A stretch of 64,000 nucleotides of DNA, taken from positions 372,001-436,000 of the forward strand of contig NZ_LT906447.1 in the NCBI RefSeq assembly GCF_900186985.1. Reading direction: 5' to 3'. Source of the stretch: Staphylococcus piscifermentans (GTDB lineage Bacteria; Bacillota; Bacilli; Staphylococcales; Staphylococcaceae). The notes beneath the pieces were generated by a model. The model was not told the origin of the DNA. It saw only the letters and a list, made by a program, of their open reading frames with translations, and searched no databases. A program made the translations under genes and the position numbers. Positions 34,214 through 43,474 of this stretch are shown one piece after another; the stretch's first letter is position 1; every line of letters begins with the position of its first letter.

Positions 34214-35059
34214 ATGAAAAAGTTATTAGTATTATTAATGGCATTAGTCGTAGTACTTGCAGCTTGCGGCGGCAATAAGAAAGATGACAAGACCGTCACA
34301 GTAGGGGTAGCATCAGATGATACAAAGGTTTGGGATAAAGTGAAAGAACTTGCGAAGAAAGATGGAATTAACGTTGAAATCAAGAAATTCTCTGATTACA
34401 ACGTACCGAACAAGGCGCTAAACGATGGGGATATCGACATGAACGCATTCCAACATTTCGCATTCTTACATGAATATGAGAAAGCAAACAAAGGGACTCA
34501 TATCACACCGATCCGTACAACAGTATTCGCGCCACTAGGCATTTATTCTAAGAAGATTAAAGACATTAAAGATTTGAAAAAAGGGGCAAAAGTCGTAATT
34601 CCTAATGATGTATCTAACCAAGCACGTGCATTGAAACTCTTAGAAAATGCAGGGTATATCAAACTCTCTAAAGACTTCGGCTTAAAAGGAAGCAAGAAAG
34701 ATATTGTAGAAAACAAGAAAGATTTAGACATCAAAGCAGTGGATGCACAACAAACAGCACGCTCTTTAGATGATGTAGATATCGCAGTTATCAATAATGG
34801 TGTAGCTTCTAAATCCGGTTTAGATCCTAAGAAAGATCCGATTTTCTTAGAAAAAGATAATACTAATACTTCTAAACCTTATATCAACATTATCGCTGTA
34901 AATGACAAAGATAAAGATAATAAAACATACAAGAAAGTTGCTGAATTGTATCATTCTAAAGAAGCGCGCAAAGCTTTAAAAGAAGATACTAAAGACGGCG
35001 AAAAAATCGTTGATCTCTCTCAAAAAGAAATCAAAGAAATTACAGACAGCTTGAAATAA
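34214..35059 (+). CDS. metQ: Methionine-binding lipoprotein MetQ
   Basis: Substrate-binding lipoprotein of the methionine importer, held on the outer face of the membrane. The signal peptide ends in the lipobox LAAC at about residues 16-19, followed by a charged linker and an NlpA-type binding domain (VTVGVASDD..., NDGDIDMNAFQHFAFL). The length of 281 residues is normal. It lies 24 bp after metI and is the last gene before a strong terminator. Methionine is the likely ligand because of the SAM riboswitch; the family also binds related compounds. Confidence 0.93.
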   Translation: MKKLLVLLMALVVVLAACGGNKKDDKTVTVGVASDDTKVWDKVKELAKKDGINVEIKKFSDYNVPNKALNDGDIDMNAFQHFAFLHEYEKANKGTHITPIRTTVFAPLGIYSKKIKDIKDLKKGAKVVIPNDVSNQARALKLLENAGYIKLSKDFGLKGSKKDIVENKKDLDIKAVDAQQTARSLDDVDIAVINNGVASKSGLDPKKDPIFLEKDNTNTSKPYINIIAVNDKDKDNKTYKKVAELYHSKEARKALKEDTKDGEKIVDLSQKEIKEITDSLK

Positions 35060-35068
35060 GGAATGAGC

Positions 35069-35111
35069 AAAGCGGTATTGAGACAAAATAAAGTCTCAAT
35101 ACCGCTTTTTT
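35069..35111 (+). terminator. Terminator of metNIQ
   Basis: AAAGCGGTATTGAGAC pairs perfectly over 16 bp with GTCTCAATACCGCTTT; a T run follows. Confidence 0.93.
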
Positions 35112-35124
35112 AAAAGAATAATAA

Positions 35125-35162
35125 AAAAGACTTCGAAACAGTTATCTGAATCGAAGTCTTTT
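35125..35162 (-). terminator. Terminator of tRNA-Ser(TGA)
   Basis: AAAAGACTTCGA and TCGAAGTCTTTT form a perfect 12-bp stem just downstream of the minus-strand tRNA, with T residues after it on that strand. Confidence 0.85.
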
Positions 35163-35168
35163 AAGTAG

Positions 35169-35258
35169 CGGAGAAAGAGGGATTCGAACCCCCGCGGGCC
35201 GTTAAGCCCCTGTCGGTTTTCAAGACCGATCCCTTCAGCCGGACTTGGGTATTTCTCC
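35169..35258 (-). tRNA. tRNA-Ser(TGA)
   Basis: A 90-base class II tRNA on the minus strand. The acceptor arm is GGAGAAA/TTTCTCC. The anticodon stem TCGGT/ACCGA holds loop CTTGAAA, so the anticodon is TGA. A GC-rich long variable arm and TTCGAAT in the T arm are present. It resembles tRNA-Ser(CGA) at 16838 at most positions. Confidence 0.95.
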
Positions 35259-35455
35259 ATGTAATATTTAACACAAGATTTATTGTATAATAAGAAACCC
35301 TATCCGTCAACAACTTTTTAATAAAAAATCTAAAAACTTTGTAGCTTGTTCATAAAATTCATATCAGCTGGGTAAAGTTGTAATGGTTGTCAGTCTTATA
35401 AAGCGGGTAAATATTTAATGTTATGACAAAACTACCAATTTAGGAGTGCTACAAA

Positions 35456-36157
35456 ATGGAAGAATTATATTATGGTGACCATGAAGAACAACTGATTGAT
35501 GTTTATCCTGCCTCAGAGGCCTTAGCTGAACATGATGATAAATGGTTAGTACTTATTCATGGCGGTTACTGGAGACAGAAGTTCGACCGCACATTAAATG
35601 ATAAATTAATCGAAATGCTCACAAGAGAAGGATACAATGTGGCGAATGTTGAATATCGCCGTGGAGAGCATGCTTGGCCGACACCAGAGGAAGATACAAA
35701 GAAAGCCATTCAAGCTTTCAAGTCTTCAAAGTTTGTGGATAATCAAGAAATTATATTGATTGGTCATTCCGTAGGCGGCCAGCTTGTATTGAATAATGCA
35801 GATGAAGCAGATCGTGTGATTGCTATGGCTCCCGTAACTGATGTTCCCTATACCAAAGAACAAGGATTAGGGAGAAACGCGGTAGACGAGTATTTTGGAG
35901 ATATTACTGATGCGGCGCTTGAAGCAGCTTCTCCAATGTCACGTTTACCTTTAAAAACGAAAACTTTAATTATCCAAGGATTCAATGACAGTGGCGTTAA
36001 AGTTGAATCTACGTTGGCCTATGTGTCTCAAAACGAAGAAAACACTATAGATTTATACGCATTTGCCCATTTAGGTCATATGCAATGTCTTGAACCTAAT
36101 GGACGCCATATTGATTTAATGCTTGAGTGGATTGATCATAGAGACGAAGAAAATTAA
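35456..36157 (+). CDS. Alpha/beta hydrolase, kynurenine-formamidase-like
   Basis: A cytoplasmic alpha/beta hydrolase of 233 residues. The oxyanion-hole motif HGGYW is at about residues 35-39, the nucleophile elbow GHSVGG at about 103-108, and a C-terminal His lies in HLGHMQ. HGGYW is characteristic of the arylformamidase/carboxylesterase branch. No tryptophan-degradation genes are nearby, so the true substrate is open. The ATG at 35456 follows AGGAG. It is a single-gene unit closed by its own terminator. Confidence 0.8.
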   Translation: MEELYYGDHEEQLIDVYPASEALAEHDDKWLVLIHGGYWRQKFDRTLNDKLIEMLTREGYNVANVEYRRGEHAWPTPEEDTKKAIQAFKSSKFVDNQEIILIGHSVGGQLVLNNADEADRVIAMAPVTDVPYTKEQGLGRNAVDEYFGDITDAALEAASPMSRLPLKTKTLIIQGFNDSGVKVESTLAYVSQNEENTIDLYAFAHLGHMQCLEPNGRHIDLMLEWIDHRDEEN

Positions 36158-36173
36158 ATAATTTATATAATTT

Positions 36174-36214
36174 GCCTATTATATCGAGTTTATGACGATA
36201 TAATAGGCTTTTTT
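36174..36214 (+). terminator. Terminator of the hydrolase gene
   Basis: GCCTATTATATCG and CGATATAATAGGC form a perfect 13-bp stem with a T run. Confidence 0.93.
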
Positions 36215-36278
36215 ATTTTTGAAAAAGCACTTTCTAACTATATCTGAATTATAAAAATAATATGTGAGAATATTTTAG

Positions 36279-36306
36279 TTACACGCAACTATATAAGTGG
36301 TAAAAT
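36279..36306 (+). promoter_or_regulatory. Probable promoter of the Rib-repeat surface protein gene
   Basis: TTACAC (36279-36284) lies 16 bp before TAAAAT (36301-36306), which is preceded by TGG, an extended -10. It leaves a leader of about 110 bases. Confidence 0.45.
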
Positions 36307-36424
36307 GTATATAGTGTTGTATAGAATTGTAGTTTAAACATACATAGCCTGAGAGAATGAAAAAGGATATTCAGTAAGAACTATGAATATTAAGAGCACT
36401 AAAATTTTTTAAGGAGTGTCAAAG

Positions 36425-39400
36425 TTGAAAGACAAACACACATCAAAGAATCATGCATCTTTCACGCCTCAAAGACAAAATAAGTATTCTATTCGTAAGT
36501 TTACTTTTGGAACCGCTTCCATACTAGTGGGAGCCACTCTGTTTTTGGGTGTGAACCATGATGCTAAAGCAGCTGAGAATGTACCGACATCTACTGAAAT
36601 CTCGACGACACCAGACCCTGGTCAAGAAGTTGAACAAGCTCATGCAGACGAAGTTGCTTTTGAGGCAGAAGTATTAAACGATTCTGTTGTAAAAACAGAT
36701 GAAGAAAGCACTACAGTTAAAAAAGAAGAAATTCAAGAGGAAGGAGGACAAGTAGAGAACACTAGCCTTCCTGAGAATCAACCCTCAAATGAAAATACTG
36801 AAAAAGCTGTTGAAGAGAAACACTTAGAGCCTAAAGTACAAAATGCAGCTCCGAAATCAGAAAATGTTCAAGTTTCTAAAGAAAAAGTAAGCGTACCTCA
36901 ACCGACAATAGTAAAAGAAACTGAAGAAACAAATAAAATAGACTTGAATTCTGCTATTAAGATTGACCAAGTTAAAGATTTAGAAACAGCGACTAACTTT
37001 TATGCACAATCAGCGGGTGTTTCAATAGCTGATGCAAAAGAATTTATTAAAGATCTTAATTTGAAAGAGAGTATTACACCAGCAGAGCTTCAACAAGCAT
37101 TGATTTATCAACTCTCTTTAGAATATGAAACAATGTATCATCCTGTAGCGGTAATTGAAGGGACAGAACGTAAAGACGTTAAGATTATTGACGGACAACG
37201 TACTACAAATTATGCGGCCCCACTTACTATTAATAATCCTGATGTTATTCTTGCTGACGCTATGCTAAACGGATATGTGTCTTCTGGTTCAGATGAACTG
37301 AGTAAAGCTCATTTAATATCTGGACGCGCATGGATGACAGACCAAGGTATTCCATCGGTAGGTACAAACGGATTGACACCTGTCCCTGTTAATACACCGG
37401 TATTTTTACAATGGATGGATAGAGATGGAGCCATTTCACCTATTTATCTAGCTTACACACATAATAGAAATAATGATGATAGCGCACAAGATGGACCAGG
37501 AGGTTATGCTTTTGATTTAAGAAATGGATGGACTGACGCAAAAGGTAAGAAACATTTATATAGTGCTTTTGCTGGTCAAAAATATCGTTTTGCTATCCCT
37601 GACTTTACTTTGCCGAACGGAAACCGTGCTACCATGTTACGCCAATCAGGCGGTTTTTATCCTGGAGTATTTGTAGATACATTTACAATTAATAATATGG
37701 GACAAACTCCTGTGGTAGGAAAAAATATAGGAAGAACAGGAATTTTTATGGCTGAAGTGCCTGTCGGAAACTATATGACTAAACCTAAGAATCAATGGGT
37801 AGAAGCAAATGGTAATCATAGCGATCCTGGTATTTTAGCTATTGATGGTTATAATATCGTACGCGGTAGAGTCTGGATGGAAAGTTCCGGTGGAGATAGA
37901 TCTAACTCTGCGACTGGTCCGAACTTCAACCCGAATATGGGGGATAAGGCGGCCAATGGATACAAAGTAGTATTCAGTTCCTTGACTACTCAAGGTGCAA
38001 GTGCTTATCGAAATGCTGTAGAACGCTTGCCAGAAGATCAACGTGCAACAGCCGCCAAACGACTCTTGCAAGATCATCCAGAATATATTTCTGCTACAGT
38101 GGTAGCGACTACTGACAGCTCGGGAGTATATGCTGCTAAGTTTCCTTCTGGAACTTTAAATGTAGAGCATATCTATGGTTTTGTATTAAATCCTAAAGGA
38201 AAACTCGTCCAAACATATTCTGGTTTTACTTCTCCAGAATTCAGAAGAGCAAATCAAAACATAGAAATAGCACCTATAGCAGCACCGTATAGTGGAATCC
38301 AACAATGGGCTAACGTAAACTTTGCGGTAGTATTAAGTCCAAGTGATACTATTGATATTGCAACAAAACCATATAATGCTACAAATAATCCTGCTGCTCC
38401 AGGTAATCGTGTTGAGGTTGAATTAACAAACGGAGATGTTCCTCCTATGCCTACACATATTGAATGGAGAGACAAGAACGGAAATGTAGTAAGTAAATCT
38501 CGAGACTTTACAACTCCAAAAGAAGGAGAAAAAGTGGGTGGCTTTACTATCCCTAACAATGCTGAAGAGGGAGACACTTATACAGCAGTGCTTGTTTCTG
38601 GAGGTAACGACATCGGTGGTGACACTGTAGTTGTGCATGTCACAGATAGCAACAAATACCCACCTAAAGCAACTGTAGTGAATAAAGCATTTGGACAACC
38701 AACAAATGAAAACGATGTTATTTCGCATGTTACATTTCCTAATTATCCAGCAAACCATAAAAAACCTAATGTAGTGGTTGATCACCCTGATCAATTGCCG
38801 GATGGCTCAGTTCCAGGAAGAGTAGAAGTTCCAGTTACAGTAACTTACCCAGATGGTTCTACGGCTACTATTAAAGTTCCCGTGGTCACAGCTGATCAAC
38901 AGGATAAAGATAAATATCAACCAACAACTGAATCGATAGAAAAGAATTATGGGGAAAAGGCCACACCGGATGAAGTGAAAGGCAAAGTAACAGTTCCAAA
39001 TTTCCCAGCTAATGGAAAACAACCTACTTATACTGTAGATGAAGCAAAAATTCCAAATGGACTTAAATCTGGTACGGAAAATGTTCCAGTCACAGTAACT
39101 TATCCAGACGGTTCTAAAGAAGTTGTGGAAGTACCAGTTATTACAAAAGAACAACTAGATAAAGATAAATATCAACCAACTACGGAAGAAATTCGCAAAC
39201 CTTTTGGTCAACGTACTGATGAAAATGAAGTGAAATCAAAAGTCGCAATCCCAGGTTATCCAGAAAACGGTCAACCGGTTACTATTACTGTAGATACTTC
39301 AAAAATCCCGGATGGCCAAACACCGGGCGAAGTGAACGTTCCAGTCACAGTAACTTATCCAGACAACACAACAGATGTCGTCAATGTGAAAGTAACAACA

Positions 39401-42400
39401 GGCCCGAAAGATTCGGACACTTATCAACCGACAACAGCACCGATCACTAAACCGTATGGACAAGGTACAACTGAACAGGAAATAAAAGATAAAGTGACAG
39501 TCCCTAATTTCCCTAAAGACGGCGTACAACCGAAGGTCGTTATCGATGATCCGACAAAAGTACCTGACGGCAATACAACAGGCGTCTTCGATGTACCGGT
39601 GACAGTAACATATCCGGACGGTACAACTGACAAAGTTACAGTGAAAGTAACAGTGGGCAAACAAGCGGATAATGCGAAGTATGAACCGACTGCAGAAGAC
39701 ATCACTAAAAAATTCGGTCAAAAAGCAACACCTGATGAAGTGAAAGGCAAAGTAACGGTTCCAGGCTTCCCTAAAGAAGGAAACCAACCAGTATTAACAG
39801 TGGATGAATCTAAGATACCGAACGGCCAAACACCGGGTGAAGTGAATGTTCCGGTAACAGTGACTTATCCGGATAAAACGACAGATGTAGTCAATGTGAA
39901 AGTAACAACAGGACCGAAGGATTCAGACACTTACCAACCGACAACAACACCGATTACGAAACCGTACGGTCAAGGTACAACTGAACAGGAAGTAAAAGAT
40001 AAAGTGACAGTGCCTAATTTCCCTAAAGACGGCATACAACCGAAGGTCGTTATCGATGATCCGACAAAAGTACCTGACGGCAATACAACAGGCGTCTTCG
40101 ATGTACCGGTGACAGTGACATATCCGGACGGCACAACTGATAAAACATCAGTGAAAGTAACGGTCGGTAAACAAGCGGATAATGCGAAATACGACCCTAA
40201 AGCCGGAGAAATTACTAAGAAATTCGGTCAAAAAGCGACACCGGACGAAGTAAAAGGCAAAGTAACGGTTCCAGGCTTCCCTAAAGACGGAGACCAACCT
40301 GTATTAACGGTGGATGAAACTAAGATACCGAACGGCCAAACACCGGGCGAAGTGAATGTTCCGGTAACAGTGACATATCCGGATAAAACGACAGATGTAG
40401 TCAATGTGAAAGTAACAACAGGCCCGAAAGATTCGGATACTTACCAACCGACAACCGAACCGATCACAAAACCATATGGTCAAGGTACAACTGAACAAGA
40501 AGTAAAAGACAAAGTGACAGTGCCGAACTTCCCTAAAGATGGCGTACAACCGAAGGTCGTTATCGATGATCCGACGAAAGTACCTGACGGCAACACAACA
40601 GGCGTCTTCGATGTACCGGTCACAGTCACATATCCGGACGGCACAACTGACAAAGTTACAGTGAAAGTAATAGTCGGCAAACAAGCGGATAATGCTAAAT
40701 ATGACCCTAAAGTCGGAGAAATCACTAAGAAATTCGGCCAAAAAGCAACACCGGACGAAGTGAAAGGCAAAGTAACAATGCCAGGCTTCCCTAAAGACGG
40801 AGACCAACCGGTATTAACAGTAGATGAAACAAAAATTCCAGATGGTCAAACACCGGGTGAAGTGAATGTTCCAGTGACAGTGACTTATCCGGACCACACA
40901 ACAGACGTGGTTAATGTGAAAGTAACAACAGGCCCGAAAGATTCGGATACTTACCAACCGACAACCGAACCGATCACAAAACCATATGGTCAAGGTACAA
41001 CTGAACAAGAAGTAAAAGACAAAGTGACAGTGCCGAACTTCCCTAAAGACGGCGTACAACCGAAGGTAACAGTAGATGACCCAACGAAAGTACCTGACGG
41101 CAACACAACAGGCGTCTTCGACGTACCGGTTACAGTGACATATCCGGACGGCACAACTGACAAAGTTACAGTTAAAGTAACAGTCGGCAAACAAGCGGAT
41201 AATGCGAAATACGATCCAAAAGCCGGAGAAATCACTAAGAAATTCGGTCAAAAAGCAACACCTGATGAAGTGAAAGGCAAAGTAACAGTACCAGGTTTCC
41301 CTAAAGACGGAGACCAACCGGTATTAACAGTGGATGAAACAAAAATTCCGGATGGCCAAACACCAGGTGAAGTGAATGTTCCGGTGACAGTGACTTATCC
41401 GGACCACACAACAGATGTCGTCAATGTAAAAGTAACAACAGGACCGAAGGATTCGGACACTTATCAACCGACAACAGAACCGATCACAAAACCATACGGC
41501 CAAGGTACAACTGAACAAGAAGTAAAAGACAAAGTGACAGTGCCGAACTTCCCAGCAGGACAAGATCAACCAACAGTAACAGTGGATGATCCGACAAAAG
41601 TACCTGCCGGCAATACAACAGGCGTCTTCGACGTACCGGTGACAGTAACATATCCGGACGGCACAACTGACAAAGTCACAGTGAAAGTAACGGTTAACCC
41701 GCAACCGGAAAATGAACAATACGAACCGATTGCTAAAGAAGTAGAAAAATCATACGGTCAACCAACAACACCAGGGGATGTAGTATCTCAAGTGACAGTA
41801 CCGGGCTATCCGACAACAGGAGAGCAACCGAAAGTATCAATCGATGATCCAACATCATTACCTAATGGTCAAACACCAGGTGAATATGATATACCGGTCA
41901 CAGTCACATATCCAGACGGCACAAAAGATCATGTCACAGTACATGTGATAGTAAAACCACAACCGGATACAGATATCTACGTACCAAGTTATAATGATGT
42001 TAAGGTAAATCCGGGACAATCAGTAGAGGTCCCTCAAACAGGAGATAAAGTACCTGTAGGTTCTACTTTTGAAATTATAGGTAATTCTGCAGGAGGAAAC
42101 GGCTGGACAGCAACTATCGATCCGCATACTGGTACTGTGAAAGTAACAGCACCTAAAGATGCGCACGAAGGTGATAAAGTAATAGTTAAAGTACTTGTTC
42201 ATTATCCAGATGGTACAACTGATAACATAGGTGTACATGTAACTGTTCATGATTCAATTGCTCCTGAAGCGCCAGTTATCAATCCTATCGAAGCTGGTTC
42301 TAAAGTAGTGACAGGAACTGGTAAAGAACCGGGCACAACAGTCGCAGTGACATTCCCTAACGGAGAGGTCGTAACTACAACTGTAGATAATAATGGCAAC

Positions 42401-43099
42401 TGGAAAGTGGACGTACCAAATAACATCACATTAACTCATGGTGATAAAGTAATTGCTGTAATTACTGACGAAGCAGGCAACGTATCAGAAAGAACTGAAC
42501 AGCCAGTTAAAGATACAATTTGTCCAGAAGCTCCAAAAGTGAATGTAATTCATAATGGAGATAAAGAAATTTCAGGTACAGCAGAACCGGGTACAACAGT
42601 TACAGTGACATTCCCAGATGGTTCAACTGCATCTTCATTAGTTGATGAAAATGGTCATTATACAGTAAAAGTCCCTAATCATGTAACTTTGAAAGCTGAT
42701 GATAAAGTTACAGCAATAGCTACTGACGAAGCAGGCAATGTTTCTAAGGTAACTACAGCAGTGGTTGTAGGAGATAAAGAAGGTGTACCTACTCCTAGCG
42801 GCAGCAAAGTAGAAAAAGCACCAGCTAAACGAATCTCAAACAATCAAGATAGAATAGATAAACAATCATCAGTAACTAAAGGACAAAATTCTGATAAGGT
42901 TTCAGAAAAAGCGACATCTGCAAAAGTTGAAAAAGCTGAAAATAAATCAGCTCAAACAACAAGAGATAAAGCTTTACCAGAAACTGGAAACGCTGAAAAT
43001 ACAAGCAGTGGAATTTTAGTGGGTGGATTATTCGCTTTACTAGGTTCACTACTATTATTCAGAAAACGTCAAAATAAAAATGAAAAAAAGAATAACTAA
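36425..43099 (+). CDS. Giant YSIRK/LPETG surface protein with Rib-like repeats (2224 aa)
   Basis: A sortase-anchored protein of the Rib/alpha-like type, a probable adhesin or biofilm protein. I start at TTG 36425, since AAGGAG (36411-36416) is eight bases before it while the GTG at 36416 overlaps that site. A YSIRK signal peptide ([17 protein letters not shown]) is followed by an acidic linker to about residue 170. A large non-repeat head runs to about 740. Thirteen Rib-like repeats of about 85 residues follow (VPVTVTYPDGTTD core). One further domain, two Ig-like domains (about 1945-2115), a polar linker and LPETG at residue 2184 complete it. A terminator follows. The ligand is unknown. Confidence 0.92.
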   Translation: MKDKHTSKNHASFTPQRQNKYSIRKFTFGTASILVGATLFLGVNHDAKAAENVPTSTEISTTPDPGQEVEQAHADEVAFEAEVLNDSVVKTDEESTTVKKEEIQEEGGQVENTSLPENQPSNENTEKAVEEKHLEPKVQNAAPKSENVQVSKEKVSVPQPTIVKETEETNKIDLNSAIKIDQVKDLETATNFYAQSAGVSIADAKEFIKDLNLKESITPAELQQALIYQLSLEYETMYHPVAVIEGTERKDVKIIDGQRTTNYAAPLTINNPDVILADAMLNGYVSSGSDELSKAHLISGRAWMTDQGIPSVGTNGLTPVPVNTPVFLQWMDRDGAISPIYLAYTHNRNNDDSAQDGPGGYAFDLRNGWTDAKGKKHLYSAFAGQKYRFAIPDFTLPNGNRATMLRQSGGFYPGVFVDTFTINNMGQTPVVGKNIGRTGIFMAEVPVGNYMTKPKNQWVEANGNHSDPGILAIDGYNIVRGRVWMESSGGDRSNSATGPNFNPNMGDKAANGYKVVFSSLTTQGASAYRNAVERLPEDQRATAAKRLLQDHPEYISATVVATTDSSGVYAAKFPSGTLNVEHIYGFVLNPKGKLVQTYSGFTSPEFRRANQNIEIAPIAAPYSGIQQWANVNFAVVLSPSDTIDIATKPYNATNNPAAPGNRVEVELTNGDVPPMPTHIEWRDKNGNVVSKSRDFTTPKEGEKVGGFTIPNNAEEGDTYTAVLVSGGNDIGGDTVVVHVTDSNKYPPKATVVNKAFGQPTNENDVISHVTFPNYPANHKKPNVVVDHPDQLPDGSVPGRVEVPVTVTYPDGSTATIKVPVVTADQQDKDKYQPTTESIEKNYGEKATPDEVKGKVTVPNFPANGKQPTYTVDEAKIPNGLKSGTENVPVTVTYPDGSKEVVEVPVITKEQLDKDKYQPTTEEIRKPFGQRTDENEVKSKVAIPGYPENGQPVTITVDTSKIPDGQTPGEVNVPVTVTYPDNTTDVVNVKVTTGPKDSDTYQPTTAPITKPYGQGTTEQEIKDKVTVPNFPKDGVQPKVVIDDPTKVPDGNTTGVFDVPVTVTYPDGTTDKVTVKVTVGKQADNAKYEPTAEDITKKFGQKATPDEVKGKVTVPGFPKEGNQPVLTVDESKIPNGQTPGEVNVPVTVTYPDKTTDVVNVKVTTGPKDSDTYQPTTTPITKPYGQGTTEQEVKDKVTVPNFPKDGIQPKVVIDDPTKVPDGNTTGVFDVPVTVTYPDGTTDKTSVKVTVGKQADNAKYDPKAGEITKKFGQKATPDEVKGKVTVPGFPKDGDQPVLTVDETKIPNGQTPGEVNVPVTVTYPDKTTDVVNVKVTTGPKDSDTYQPTTEPITKPYGQGTTEQEVKDKVTVPNFPKDGVQPKVVIDDPTKVPDGNTTGVFDVPVTVTYPDGTTDKVTVKVIVGKQADNAKYDPKVGEITKKFGQKATPDEVKGKVTMPGFPKDGDQPVLTVDETKIPDGQTPGEVNVPVTVTYPDHTTDVVNVKVTTGPKDSDTYQPTTEPITKPYGQGTTEQEVKDKVTVPNFPKDGVQPKVTVDDPTKVPDGNTTGVFDVPVTVTYPDGTTDKVTVKVTVGKQADNAKYDPKAGEITKKFGQKATPDEVKGKVTVPGFPKDGDQPVLTVDETKIPDGQTPGEVNVPVTVTYPDHTTDVVNVKVTTGPKDSDTYQPTTEPITKPYGQGTTEQEVKDKVTVPNFPAGQDQPTVTVDDPTKVPAGNTTGVFDVPVTVTYPDGTTDKVTVKVTVNPQPENEQYEPIAKEVEKSYGQPTTPGDVVSQVTVPGYPTTGEQPKVSIDDPTSLPNGQTPGEYDIPVTVTYPDGTKDHVTVHVIVKPQPDTDIYVPSYNDVKVNPGQSVEVPQTGDKVPVGSTFEIIGNSAGGNGWTATIDPHTGTVKVTAPKDAHEGDKVIVKVLVHYPDGTTDNIGVHVTVHDSIAPEAPVINPIEAGSKVVTGTGKEPGTTVAVTFPNGEVVTTTVDNNGNWKVDVPNNITLTHGDKVIAVITDEAGNVSERTEQPVKDTICPEAPKVNVIHNGDKEISGTAEPGTTVTVTFPDGSTASSLVDENGHYTVKVPNHVTLKADDKVTAIATDEAGNVSKVTTAVVVGDKEGVPTPSGSKVEKAPAKRISNNQDRIDKQSSVTKGQNSDKVSEKATSAKVEKAENKSAQTTRDKALPETGNAENTSSGILVGGLFALLGSLLLFRKRQNKNEKKNN
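38651..41975 (+). repeat. Rib-like repeat block with a 510-bp higher-order unit
   Basis: Thirteen units are counted. In the centre two kinds alternate, one beginning KYDPKAGEITKKFGQ and one TYQPTTEPITKPYGQ. The second kind starts at 39421, 39931, 40441, 40951 and 41461, exactly 510 bp apart, so the pair was amplified as one block. The outer units are more diverged. Confidence 0.93.
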
Positions 43100-43111
43100 T
43101 TTTTAGTTTTC

Positions 43112-43145
43112 AAGGTCGTACTCGAAATGGGTACGATCTTTTTTC
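43112..43145 (+). terminator. Terminator of the Rib-repeat protein gene
   Basis: AAGGTCGTAC pairs with GTACGATCTT and a T run follows. Confidence 0.85.
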
Positions 43146-43358
43146 TTTATCTACATAAAACTTTAAATTACAGCTGGGACATAACAATATCTTAGCTCCT
43201 CATTTTGAAATAGCAGTAGCTAATTGAACAGTTCTTTTGAAAATAGGTATTTTATTTTTAAGGATTTTAGTATATTATATTAATGAAAAGTGAGAAATTT
43301 GAGAAAAAACCTATAGAATAAACGATACGATTACATTTTGTGGGTAATTAAATCATTT

Positions 43359-43457
43359 ATGAATAACAACTCAAAAACACTCACTCCTCAAATTTTCTTC
43401 GTTTTACTGCTTTATATTTTTCTTTCTAATTTTTATTACCCAAACATAATTAAATAG
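43359..43457 (+). CDS. Possible 32-residue hydrophobic peptide upstream of the AraC gene
   Basis: A short frame in the 375-bp gap before the AraC-type gene: a polar start (MNNNSKTLTPQ), one hydrophobic segment (IFFVLLLYIFL) and a short tail. It ends 17 bases before the regulator's ATG. Only a weak ribosome site (GTGGG, too far upstream) is seen, so it may be chance in AT-rich DNA. The rest of the gap holds the terminator above and nothing else recognisable. Confidence 0.2.
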   Translation: MNNNSKTLTPQIFFVLLLYIFLSNFYYPNIIK

Positions 43458-43474
43458 ACATCGGGGGGACTTCA

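Noticed and set aside
43168..43190. Dispersed staphylococcal intergenic repeat (GCTGGGACATAA)
   Set aside because: A familiar-looking phrase, but only one short copy is seen here and I cannot confirm it without a genome search.
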